NCBI GenBank assembly: GCA_963837455.1
Contig: CAWINM010000001.1
Coordinates: 992,001-1,056,000, forward strand
Length of the DNA stretch: 64,000 nt
DNA from: DASYQD01 sp963837455
GTDB lineage: Bacteria; Acidobacteriota; Thermoanaerobaculia; Multivoradales; JAIOJS01
Direction: 5' to 3'
Part shown: piece after piece, positions 19,095 through 26,797 of the stretch
Layout: the number at the start of each line of letters is the position of its first letter
How positions within the stretch are numbered: the first letter of the stretch is position 1
Translations under genes and position numbers: made by a program
The notes under the pieces: generated by a model
The model's input: the letters and a program-made list of their open reading frames with translations, nothing else
The model's database searches: none
What the model was told of the DNA's origin: nothing

Positions 19095-20845
19095 CCCCCG
19101 GACTTGGGAGCGGGCTTCCATACATGCAGGCTGCCGCCAGCCGGACACCCCGGCTCCGACAACAGGCCCGGGATACCCGCCGGCTCGCCGGCGAAGCTGG
19201 CGATGATCTCGTCGCGATGATCGTGGTCGAGGTCGGCGAGCACCACCGAGTAGCCGTGGCATCCTTCGGCCTGGTCGCCGATCGCGGTGTCCTGCTCGAC
19301 GAACCCGCCCTTGCCGTCACCGAGGAGAACGATCACCCTGCCGTCGCCGGTGATCGCCACCAGGTCGGCGTGGTGGTCGCCGTCGACGTCCCCGCTCGCC
19401 ATCGACCACACTCCCTCCTTGCCCTCCTCGACCCAGGCAAGCCTGCGCTGCCAGCGGTCGCCGCTGCCGCGCTGGAAGACGTCGATGCCGGTGCGCCATC
19501 CGGTCTGCAGCTCGATGCTGAGGAAGGAGGCTGCCACCTCGGGGTTCTTGTCGCCGCTGAAGTTTCCCGCTGCCACCGAGCGCGTGTATGCCGGCCGCAG
19601 GGTCGAGATCTCGCCTTGCCGCCCCCGCGGCCCCTTTCCGGCCAGGAAGATGAGGTCCCGGCGCGACTGCACGTTGCTGGAGGCGATGAGGTCCGGCCGG
19701 CCGTCGCCGTCGAGATCGCTCTGTACCAGGTGGTCGCCGAACAGCCCCTTGGCTCCGTTCTCTCCCACCGGATTCTCCGCCCAGCTGCCGTCACCGCCGT
19801 TGAGGAAGACGATGAGGCCGAGTGCGGCCTGTGCGGTCTTCTGTGGTGCCGAACGGTCCACGAGCAGCTGCGGCCCCTCGCTGAGGGCCGCGATGTCGGG
19901 CCGGCCGTCCTTGTTCCAGTCGAGCAGCGCGATCGCACGCGACGAGAAGCCGAGCGGCTCGCTGGAGCTCATGCGATAGGGCAACCCGCGGTTCCAGAGC
20001 TCGAACTGACCGCGCTTCTTCTGCACCAGGGCCACCAGGCCGTGGAGGTGGACGCCGAGAACGATGTCCATCCGGCCGTCGTGGTCGAGGTCGGCCACGG
20101 CGGCCGCCCCGTAGTCGTAGGGGAAGCTGGGGAAGGTCGCGTTCCAGCGGTGCCACTGGCCCTTACCGTCGCCGAGGAAGATGATGGGGCCCGCAGGGCT
20201 CTTGCGTGCCGGCCCGTGCACGATGTCGAGGTGGCCGTCCCCGTCCATGTCCGCGATGGCCAGGCCGTTGCGCCACTGCCCGGCACGCGGCAGCCCGTCG
20301 TCGAACGGGCTGAAGGTGAGGCGATCGGTGTGCGCGATGTCGAGCTCGTAGCTCGCCTTGACCTCCTCACTGGGCGGCGCCAGGCGGAGAGAGGGCCCTA
20401 CCGCCGCGGGATTGGTCTCATAGGTCCGATAGTAGAGGTTCTTGTCGTCCTCGCGGTCGACCTCGATGTCGATCCCCCAGGCGGTGCGCACCTTGTTGCC
20501 CCCCAGGCTCTGGTGCCGATACGACTTGGGATAGGGGCTCAGGTAGTAGCGCCTCCCCTCCGTGTCGGTGAGCCACTCATGTTCGGAGGCGTCGGGAGCG
20601 GCCGGCACCACCTCGTCGTTGGCCTTGGCGGCCGCCTCCTCCGGAGCCGGCACGGGTGTCGTCGAGGGGGTGGCGGCGCTCGGCTGTGCCGTCGCCGTCG
20701 GCTGCGCGGCGGCCGGCGGCGACGCCGCGGCCGCCAGCGCTGCGACTGCCAGGCCGACGACAGCGGAAGCAACGAGGCCGAGGGCAACACGACGCAGCCG
20801 GACTGACAAGCGAGTGCGCGGGCGGACGAGCGTTGACGTCTGCAT
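19091..20845 (-). CDS. Exported FG-GAP/VCBS-repeat protein
   Basis: A 584-residue protein. An N-terminal hydrophobic segment (about 22-42) acts as signal or anchor and is followed by an Ala/Pro/Thr-rich linker (about 43-75). The rest carries at least six FG-GAP-type calcium-binding loops: DMDGDGHLDIV, DLDHDGRMDIV, DWNKDGRPDIA, DLDGDGRPDLI, DVDGDHHADLV and DLDHDHRDEII. This is the pattern of a beta-propeller stabilised by calcium. Such proteins are exported and bind ligands or surfaces. The ATG at 20845 has an AGGAGA site 6 bases upstream. It is divergent from the DUF1573 gene. Confidence 0.85.
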   Translation of the reverse strand: MQTSTLVRPRTRLSVRLRRVALGLVASAVVGLAVAALAAAASPPAAAQPTATAQPSAATPSTTPVPAPEEAAAKANDEVVPAAPDASEHEWLTDTEGRRYYLSPYPKSYRHQSLGGNKVRTAWGIDIEVDREDDKNLYYRTYETNPAAVGPSLRLAPPSEEVKASYELDIAHTDRLTFSPFDDGLPRAGQWRNGLAIADMDGDGHLDIVHGPARKSPAGPIIFLGDGKGQWHRWNATFPSFPYDYGAAAVADLDHDGRMDIVLGVHLHGLVALVQKKRGQFELWNRGLPYRMSSSEPLGFSSRAIALLDWNKDGRPDIAALSEGPQLLVDRSAPQKTAQAALGLIVFLNGGDGSWAENPVGENGAKGLFGDHLVQSDLDGDGRPDLIASSNVQSRRDLIFLAGKGPRGRQGEISTLRPAYTRSVAAGNFSGDKNPEVAASFLSIELQTGWRTGIDVFQRGSGDRWQRRLAWVEEGKEGVWSMASGDVDGDHHADLVAITGDGRVIVLLGDGKGGFVEQDTAIGDQAEGCHGYSVVLADLDHDHRDEIIASFAGEPAGIPGLLSEPGCPAGGSLHVWKPAPKSGG

Positions 20846-20939
20846 GAAGGTCTCCTAGAGGGTGTTAGGTCGGCGCGCGCGAGGCCGCAGGCCGCACGCC
20901 GAGCAAGGGGCATGCCGCCGCCCGGAGGCCGCAGGATGC

Positions 20940-20969
20940 TACCACCGCAAGCGCACGCGACCGGTGGTA
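20940..20969. promoter_or_regulatory. Inverted repeat in divergent promoter region
   Basis: A perfect 8-bp inverted repeat, TACCACCG (20940-20947) and CGGTGGTA (20962-20969), 14 bases apart. It sits in the 240-base gap between the divergent FG-GAP and DUF1573 genes. It could be an operator serving both. No strong promoter was found on either side. Confidence 0.4.
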
Positions 20970-21085
20970 TAGCCTTTGCTCCACCGCTGCCGCCGCCTTG
21001 CTCGCTCTGCCTCTCCCAAGGTACCGCCGGGCGGCCAATCCGCGAGAGCCAGCCTCGGCCCCGCTCACCCAGAGGAGACGACCGC

Positions 21086-22132
21086 ATGCGTCCGCAAGTC
21101 GCCATTCTGGCACTCATGCTCGTCGGCGCCAGCGCCGTCGCGGCAGACGACGCCACCGCACCCGCCGCCACCCCCAGGGCAGTTCCCGTCGAGAGCAGCT
21201 ACGACTTCGGGAGCGTTCCGCCGGCCGAGGTGCTCGAGCACACCTTCGCGATCCGCAACGAGGGGACGGCTCCGCTGCTGATCGAGAAAGTGGACAGCGA
21301 CTGCAAGTGCACGGCGGTGGAGTTCGACCACGAGGTTGCCCCGGGGGCCGAGGGTCGGGTGACGGCCGCCGTGGACACGAGGGTCCTCAACGGCGAGGCG
21401 CTGGGCGCGCTGCGCGTGCACACCAACGACCCCGCCAACGCCATCCTCCAGCTGCGCACGAAGGTCAACGTGCAGCCGAAGTTGATGGCGCGGCCGGGTT
21501 ACGCGCGCTGGAATACCGTCCAGGGGGAGAAGGAGGGCGTCATCGGCCAGACCGTCTGGTCGCTCGATGGCACCGATTTCCACGTTCTCGAGGTGAAGGC
21601 TCCCGACTACATCCGTGCCTCGTTCCGGCCGGCCACCGGCGACGAGCTGCGGCCTGACGTCAAGGGTTCCCAGTGGCATGTCGAGGCGGCGGTCGAGTCG
21701 ATGGCGCCGGTGGGCGCCATCACCGGCTTCATCGAGGTGGTCACCGACCATCCGAAGCAACCGGGTGTCCGCATTCCGATCTCGGGGTTCGTGCGGCCCG
21801 TGGTTCACGTCACGCCGCCGACGGGGGACTTCGGGAACATCGTCCTCGATCACGAGCGCAAGGCCGTGTTCTTCCTGCAGAATTTCGCGACCGAGAAGCT
21901 CAGGATCATCAAGGCGGAGACCACGGTCAAGGGGGCCAAGCTCACCGTCGTGCCGGTCGAGGACGGCCGCTCCTTCAACCTCGAGCTGATCCTGTCGCCC
22001 TCGATGCCGCCGGGAGAATTCAAGGGCGCGGTACGCATCCGCACCGACAGCCCCAAGGCGCCCCTGGTCGAGATCCCGGTCTCGGGGACGATCACCAAGC
22101 CAGGCGCGGCGGGGGCCAGCGCCGGCGGCTGA
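21086..22132 (+). CDS. DUF1573-type secreted protein
   Basis: A 348-residue exported protein with signal peptide (MRPQVAILALMLVGASAVAA) and an AGAGGAG site before the ATG at 21086. The N-terminal domain begins SYDFGSVPPAEVLEHTFAIRN and has the family's VDSDCKCTAVEF motif, the Cys-x-Cys of DUF1573. A second immunoglobulin-like domain starts near residue 255 (PPTGDFGNIVLD) with the same layout. The fold is like Ig/ASPM-SPD-2-Hydin modules. The molecular role is not known. It is convergent with the ABC permease, 10 bases apart. Confidence 0.8.
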   Translation: MRPQVAILALMLVGASAVAADDATAPAATPRAVPVESSYDFGSVPPAEVLEHTFAIRNEGTAPLLIEKVDSDCKCTAVEFDHEVAPGAEGRVTAAVDTRVLNGEALGALRVHTNDPANAILQLRTKVNVQPKLMARPGYARWNTVQGEKEGVIGQTVWSLDGTDFHVLEVKAPDYIRASFRPATGDELRPDVKGSQWHVEAAVESMAPVGAITGFIEVVTDHPKQPGVRIPISGFVRPVVHVTPPTGDFGNIVLDHERKAVFFLQNFATEKLRIIKAETTVKGAKLTVVPVEDGRSFNLELILSPSMPPGEFKGAVRIRTDSPKAPLVEIPVSGTITKPGAAGASAGG

Positions 22133-22142
22133 GCCGGCAGGC

Positions 22143-22931
22143 TCAGATCTCGTCGACGAATCCCGGCTGCAGGCGGCGGAAGACCCAGAGGCCGACAGTC
22201 AGCAGGAGGAGCGCGCTGCCGGCCAGCACCGCGAGGGCGGCTGGGCCCGGCGGCGCGCTGCCGAGCAAGCCCGCGCGGTACAGGGACACCAGACCGGTGA
22301 GCGGGTTGACGATCACCCAGGAGCGAAGTCGCGCCGGCACCATCGCCAACGGGTAGACGATCGGCGTCAGGTAGAACCAGCCGGTGAGCACCATCGCCAG
22401 CAGCTGGGCGGTGTCGCGGAAGAAGACGTTGACGCCGGCGAGGAGCAGAGCCAATCCACAGGTCAGCGCCAGCTGCAGGGCGAGCGCGACCACCAGCCAG
22501 GGGAGCCCAGCGGCAGAGAGCTCGCCGACCCCGGCGAGCACCACGACGAACAGCACGCCGGCAATGGCCTCGTGAACGAGGGCGCCGAGCACCACCGACA
22601 GCACCAGCACCTCTGAAGGAAACCGCAGCTTCTTCACCAGGTTGGCGTTGTCGGTGACGGCGGTGGCTCCGCGCAGGACCCCTTCCTGCACCGCCAGCCA
22701 GGGGAGCAGGCCACAGAAGAGAAACACCCAGAAGCGATGCGTTCCCTCGCCCACCGGCGACACCCGCAGCACGACGGAGAAGACGAACGAGAAGAGCACG
22801 AGCTGCCACAGCGGCTGCACGAACGACCAGGCGAAGCCGAACAGCGAGCCGGCGTAGCGCCCGCTGAAGTCGCGGCGCACCAGCTCACGAAGGAGGAACG
22901 AGCGGGCGAAGAGGCCTCCCGCCGCCGTCAT
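22143..22931 (-). CDS. ABC-2 type polysaccharide export permease (Wzm/KpsM-like)
   Basis: A 262-residue membrane protein with six hydrophobic segments. The N-terminus (LLRELVRRDFSGRYAGSLFG) is typical of the Wzm/TagG/KpsM family, with the FAWSFVQPLWQL and YLTPIVYPL motifs conserved. It would form the channel exporting a lipid-linked glycan. Its natural partner is the Wzt-like ATPase at 5981-7267. In most genomes these genes are adjacent, permease first. Here both lie on the minus strand in that order but with ~15 kb of unrelated genes between them. The ATG at 22931 is chosen. The open frame continues upstream without family similarity. Confidence 0.87.
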   Translation of the reverse strand: MTAAGGLFARSFLLRELVRRDFSGRYAGSLFGFAWSFVQPLWQLVLFSFVFSVVLRVSPVGEGTHRFWVFLFCGLLPWLAVQEGVLRGATAVTDNANLVKKLRFPSEVLVLSVVLGALVHEAIAGVLFVVVLAGVGELSAAGLPWLVVALALQLALTCGLALLLAGVNVFFRDTAQLLAMVLTGWFYLTPIVYPLAMVPARLRSWVIVNPLTGLVSLYRAGLLGSAPPGPAALAVLAGSALLLLTVGLWVFRRLQPGFVDEI

Positions 22932-23032
22932 CGCGGGCGGCCCCGGGAGCGGCGACGGCACCCCGCCAGGCACCACTGGTGGCGCTCGCAGGGGCTCGAC
23001 ACCCCAACCGGCGGGGACGGTCGGCGATGCGA

Positions 23033-23061
23033 TTGACTCCGCGGGAGTGCCGCCGTAGAAT
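23033..23061 (+). promoter_or_regulatory. Sigma70 promoter of the XRE-TPR operon
   Basis: TTGACT (23033-23038), 17-base spacer, TAGAAT (23056-23061). Transcription would begin near 23068, about 53 bases before the XRE start. Confidence 0.65.
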
Positions 23062-23089
23062 CGCTTCGAGCCGCGTTTTCGATGGCGAT

Positions 23090-23115
23090 TTGACATAACA
23101 CAGGTTGACCTGACA
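23090..23115 (+). promoter_or_regulatory. Direct repeats, candidate operator
   Basis: TTGACATAACA (23090-23100) and TTGACCTGACA (23105-23115) share TTGACNTNACA at a 15-base period. They lie between the promoter and the XRE start codon, a place where binding would block transcription. Autoregulation by the XRE protein is inferred. The first copy could also be read as a -35 box, but no -10 follows it. Confidence 0.45.
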
Positions 23116-23120
23116 GCACC

Positions 23121-23492
23121 GTGGCCGCCGTTCCCTCCCCGAAGATCCGCCAGGTGCAGCTGGTCGGCCGCAAGATCCGGCGGCTGCGCAAGGAGCGCCA
23201 GCTCACCCAGACCGAGCTGTCGTCCCGCATCGGCATCCAGCAGTCGGATCTGTCGCGCATGGAGAAGGGTGAGTACCGGGTCAGCCTCGACACGCTTTTC
23301 AAGATCCTCGCCGAGTTCGACGTCAGCATCGGAGAGTTCTTCGACGACGTAGCCAAGGAGTCGTTCTCGCCGCGCGAGGTGCAGATGGTACGCCAGTTCA
23401 AGAATCTCCCCGCCGACGTCCAGCGCGAGGTCGAGGACTTCATCGCCTTCAAGCGGGCGCACGAGCGCGGCAAGGAGGGTGAGCCCCAGTGA
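23121..23492 (+). CDS. XRE-family transcriptional regulator
   Basis: A 123-residue protein with a classical HTH_3 domain at about residues 15-72: VGRKIRRLRKERQLTQTELS, then IQQSDLSRMEKGEYRVSLDTL. The C-terminal ~50 residues are charged (VQREVEDFIAFKRAHERG) and probably dimerise. The start is a GTG at 23121 with almost no Shine-Dalgarno sequence. The stop overlaps the start of the TPR gene as GTGA. A DNA-binding regulator separated from, but coupled to, a TPR protein resembles a split version of HTH-TPR peptide-sensing regulators. The resemblance is architectural only. Confidence 0.88.
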   Translation: MAAVPSPKIRQVQLVGRKIRRLRKERQLTQTELSSRIGIQQSDLSRMEKGEYRVSLDTLFKILAEFDVSIGEFFDDVAKESFSPREVQMVRQFKNLPADVQREVEDFIAFKRAHERGKEGEPQ

Positions 23493-24391
23493 TCGACCTC
23501 GGGGCCACCGGCTGCCCACGGTACGAAGAGGAGCGGAGCCTCGGGCTCGCCGCCCTCGAGGCGGGAAGGCTCGAGGAGGCGCGCGAGCACTTCGGATCCG
23601 CGCTGGCGACGGCTCGCCAACACGGCGATCTCGAGCTGGTGGACCGCGCAACCTGCAACGAAGCGGCGGTCGCCATTTCTCTCGGTGAGATCGAGGCGCC
23701 GGTACCAGCGTTGCGCGAAGTGTTGATGCGCAACCTCTCGGACGAGAACGCCTTCCTCGCCGCATACAACATCTCGCAGGCCTTGCAGCAGCAGACCAAG
23801 AAGTCACTCTTCTACGCCCGCATCGCTCGCGACCGCGCCGAGCTCACCGGTCGCAAGGAATGGCTCGCCTCCGCTCTCAACAGAATCGCCAACTGTCAGC
23901 TCGCCGACAGCTTGTTCGAGGACGCCTCCGAGAACTACCGGCGGGCCATCGCGCTGGTCCCCATCGGCGACAGCTCTCGCGAGCTCATCTATCTGGCCAA
24001 TCTCGCCTATGCGGAGATCATGCTGGGGCGCCTTGGGAAGGGCTTCCGGCTGCTCTACCACTGCCTCCGTACCGCGCGTCGCCAACAGTGGCGGCGGCTG
24101 GAAATGATCGCCCACATCGACCTCGGCTACGCGTACCTGCAACGCGGCCGTCTCGGACGCGCCGAGCGGCATGTGGCCCGCGGGCTGAGGCTGGCCGAAG
24201 AGGTGGGCGAGCGCGGGTGGATCGTCAATGCGCTCTACCTGGCGGGCGAGGTCGCCGTGCAGCTGGGTCAGTCGGCTGCGGGGCGGGCCCACTTCTCGGA
24301 CTTGCAACGTCGGTTCTTCCCCGACCATGGCTTCCTTCCCGAGTTCCTGGTCAAGGTGGACATTCGGCAGGTCATCAACTTGAGGGCATGA
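23489..24391 (+). CDS. TPR-repeat cytoplasmic protein
   Basis: A 300-residue soluble protein made of helical pairs of TPR type. Examples are RSLGLAALEAGRLEEAREHF (about 15-34), ALNRIANCQLADSLFEDASE, LAYAEIMLGRLGKGFRLLY and DLGYAYLQRGRLGRAERHVA. It has no signal peptide, membrane segment or enzymatic motif. It is coupled by GTGA to the XRE gene upstream and by ATGA to the secreted-protein gene downstream, so the three are almost certainly made together. TPR proteins bind proteins or peptides. Here it may sense a ligand and control the XRE regulator, which is inference. Confidence 0.85.
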   Translation: MIDLGATGCPRYEEERSLGLAALEAGRLEEAREHFGSALATARQHGDLELVDRATCNEAAVAISLGEIEAPVPALREVLMRNLSDENAFLAAYNISQALQQQTKKSLFYARIARDRAELTGRKEWLASALNRIANCQLADSLFEDASENYRRAIALVPIGDSSRELIYLANLAYAEIMLGRLGKGFRLLYHCLRTARRQQWRRLEMIAHIDLGYAYLQRGRLGRAERHVARGLRLAEEVGERGWIVNALYLAGEVAVQLGQSAAGRAHFSDLQRRFFPDHGFLPEFLVKVDIRQVINLRA

Positions 24392-25746
24392 CCGTGCGCC
24401 GCCTGCTCCTCACTGCTCTGCTCGCTGTCGCGCTGGCGCCGGCACTGCGGGCGGAGAGCACCACCTCGCTGCTGGCGGCCGACGGTGTCGTCTTCACCGT
24501 CGAGAGCGGGACGTACGGGAACCTCTTTGCCGATGCGCCCGAGACGAGCGCCACCAACCCGGTGCTGGCCCTAGACATCGTCCGCGGCGAGCACTCCCAA
24601 CGGATTCTCGTGCCGGGCACCGATGGGCCCGAAGCCGAGCAGGCCCCCGCACTCGCCGTCGACCGCGCCACCAACCGTGTCTACCTGGCGTGGGAAGGCC
24701 AGCGCAACATCCATTCCGTGCTCGACCTCGTCGGCTACTCCGAAGAGGGAGGCTTTGGTGACATTTTCGAGTTTGCTGGCGACCCTTTCAGCATCAAGAA
24801 CAACCCTCAGCTCGCCACCACGCTCGACAGCTACCAAACGCTGGACGCGGACGGGAACCCCGTCCCCGCGAGCCGCACGATCCTGCATCTGGTCTGGTAC
24901 GACGATGGCAGCGTTGGCCAGCGAGTCCTCTACACGCCCCTGGTGATCGAGGACGGCGACGTCCTGCACACGAACCGCATCTTCGACCTGCAGGAGCTGG
25001 CCACCGACGAGCCGGCAACGGGCGTGGCCTCCGAGGACGCCTTCGTGGCGATGCTCGAGAAGCCCCAGATCCGCAGCGGCCGCGACGGCCAGAGCGTGGT
25101 GATCGCCTTCGTCGAGGCGAGCACCGGGGAGCTGTCCTCGCTCGAGCTGCGGTCGGTGACGGGCGAGCTCGTCTCTTTCGCCGACAAGGCACGAGCCGAG
25201 GTGATCGAGATCGGGCGGACCAACCCTGGGCTATCCCGCCCGGCGATCGCTGACAAGGCGCGCGCGGAGGTGATCGAGATCGGGCGCCGCCTGATGCGGA
25301 GCGACATCGCCGACTACCTCGCCAAGAGCTACCTGGACGACATCGGCGCCTCTGCGCCCGAGGAGACGGTGGACGATGCCGCCGAGGGAGCGCGAGCGCT
25401 GGTCATCGAGACCGGTGTGTCGTTGCACCGAGGCCTCGCCGACAAGGGCCGAGCCGAGGTCATCGAAATCGGCCGCTCGGCCGACGCGCAGGGCACCAGC
25501 CATCTCCTCGGCTTGCGCAAGGCGGCGCGACGGAACCTGCCGCCGCTGCCGGACCGCCCGCTCCGCGTCTTCCTGTCGCAAAAGGGGGACGACGTCGCCT
25601 GCGCGTGGACGGTCGACGGGACGGTGCGCTACCGGGAGACCTCCGCCGACGGTGGCTGGAGCCCGGTGCGTGTCCTCACTCTCGGGCCGACGCTCACCAG
25701 CGAGGCCGCCTACGACCTCGTCGCCCAGCGTCTGGCCGCTCGCTAG
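24388..25746 (+). CDS. Exported protein with a 13-residue internal repeat, unknown function
   Basis: A 452-residue protein with a signal peptide (RRLLLTALLAVALAPALRAES). Residues ~25-255 look like a beta-rich, probably propeller-like domain (AVDRATNRVYLAWEG, ILHLVWYDDGSVGQRV, SVVIAFVEASTGE). Residues ~265-363 hold ADKARAEVIEIGR twice, ADKGRAEVIEIGR once and a decayed copy AEGARALVIETGV. A short beta-rich tail (VFLSQKGDDVACAWTVDG) follows. It is coupled by ATGA to the TPR gene. I recognise no family. It could be a surface protein or a precursor whose repeats are released. Confidence 0.8.
   Translation: MTVRRLLLTALLAVALAPALRAESTTSLLAADGVVFTVESGTYGNLFADAPETSATNPVLALDIVRGEHSQRILVPGTDGPEAEQAPALAVDRATNRVYLAWEGQRNIHSVLDLVGYSEEGGFGDIFEFAGDPFSIKNNPQLATTLDSYQTLDADGNPVPASRTILHLVWYDDGSVGQRVLYTPLVIEDGDVLHTNRIFDLQELATDEPATGVASEDAFVAMLEKPQIRSGRDGQSVVIAFVEASTGELSSLELRSVTGELVSFADKARAEVIEIGRTNPGLSRPAIADKARAEVIEIGRRLMRSDIADYLAKSYLDDIGASAPEETVDDAAEGARALVIETGVSLHRGLADKGRAEVIEIGRSADAQGTSHLLGLRKAARRNLPPLPDRPLRVFLSQKGDDVACAWTVDGTVRYRETSADGGWSPVRVLTLGPTLTSEAAYDLVAQRLAAR
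25180..25476 (+). repeat. Four copies of a 13-residue coding repeat
   Basis: Copies begin at 25180, 25249, 25381 (decayed) and 25438. Protein identity among the three good copies is 12-13 of 13. Their DNA differs at several synonymous positions, so the repeat is kept at protein level rather than being a recent DNA duplication. Confidence 0.85.
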
Positions 25747-25804
25747 CGATCGGCGGGCATCGCCAACGGGCTGAGCGGGTGGGTCCGGTGCCGGTCCCTC
25801 GCCT

Positions 25805-26797
25805 CTAGCCCAGCTCGTCCACCTCGAGACCTGCCGCCGTCGGCTGGGCCGCCACAATCTCGCCGTCCGCGGCGGTCAGCGCCCTCGCGATCGCCTCGCG
25901 CCGCTCCGCGGGGAGCAGGATCGCCACGCAGCCGCCGCCGCCGGCGCCACACGCCTTCCCTCCCCACGCTCCCATCGAGGCGGCCATCCGCAGCAGGCTA
26001 TCGAGCGCGGGCACCGAGACGCCGTCGGCCAGATGGCGGCGGAGCTGCCACTCCCGACCGACCAGCTGCCCCACTGATTCCCAGTCACCGCGCTCGAGCG
26101 GGCCCGGCATCTCCGCCGCCACCTCGGCGATACCGTGGAGCAACCCGCGCACCTCGCGGTCGGCCTCGAGGCAGCGGCGGATGATCTCCCAGTTGGTGGC
26201 AGCCGAGAAGTGGCTCTGTCCGGAGTAGACCAACAGCAGGTGGCGCCCCAGGGCGGCGAGGTCGACGTCGAGCGGACGCACGGTCTCACCCCCGGGCTCG
26301 AAGGCGATGGCCAGGCAACCGCCGCGCAATGCCGGATAGTGGTCCTGGGTGCCGGTGGGCAGCCGCATGAGGCGCGCCTCGAGGTCGCGGGCCAGGCGCG
26401 CGGTGGCGCCGGTATCGCGCGCCGGGCGGCCCTCGAAGCGGTCGGCGGCGGCAATCAACGCCACGGTCACCGCCGAGCTCGCTCCCAGGCCGCCACCGCG
26501 TGGCGAGGCGCTGCACACGGTGATCTCCACCGGCGGCAGCTCGAGGGCGGCGGAGACCACTCCGACCAGCGCCCCCTCGCGGTCGGCGGCGAGCTCCTCG
26601 GTGGTCGCGGCCTCGACCGTCCCGCTGTCGGTGATCAACCGATATCCACCGGTGCGCGAGGCCAGGGTGACCTCGACTCCGATGTCGAGCGCGACGTTGA
26701 TGGTCTGGGCGCCGGGGAAGAGGAGACCGAGCGGCCAGATGTCCAGCGTTCCGCCGGCAAGGTCGACGCGACAAGCGCGGGCACGGGCTCGGGTCAA
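25805..26797 (-). CDS. GHMP-family sugar kinase
   Basis: A 330-residue small-molecule kinase. Motif 1 is RVDLAGGTLDIWP near the N-terminus. The phosphate-binding motif 2 is PRGGGLGASSAVTVAL (about 100-115). Motif 3 is GGKACGAGGGGCVAIL near the C-terminus. The layout is closest to heptose/fucose-type kinases such as HddA, and hldE and a heptosyltransferase lie 9 kb away, but the substrate is not proven. The start is a TTG at 26797 that overlaps the TGA of the upstream peptidase as TTGA, matching the overlap habit of this genome. Confidence 0.8.
   Translation of the reverse strand: MTRARARACRVDLAGGTLDIWPLGLLFPGAQTINVALDIGVEVTLASRTGGYRLITDSGTVEAATTEELAADREGALVGVVSAALELPPVEITVCSASPRGGGLGASSAVTVALIAAADRFEGRPARDTGATARLARDLEARLMRLPTGTQDHYPALRGGCLAIAFEPGGETVRPLDVDLAALGRHLLLVYSGQSHFSAATNWEIIRRCLEADREVRGLLHGIAEVAAEMPGPLERGDWESVGQLVGREWQLRRHLADGVSVPALDSLLRMAASMGAWGGKACGAGGGGCVAILLPAERREAIARALTAADGEIVAAQPTAAGLEVDELG

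Noticed and set aside
23090..23118. Second promoter using the TTGACA at 23090
   Set aside because: There is no -10-like hexamer 16-18 bases downstream, and the start codon would fall inside the promoter. A better TTGACT-N17-TAGAAT lies upstream.
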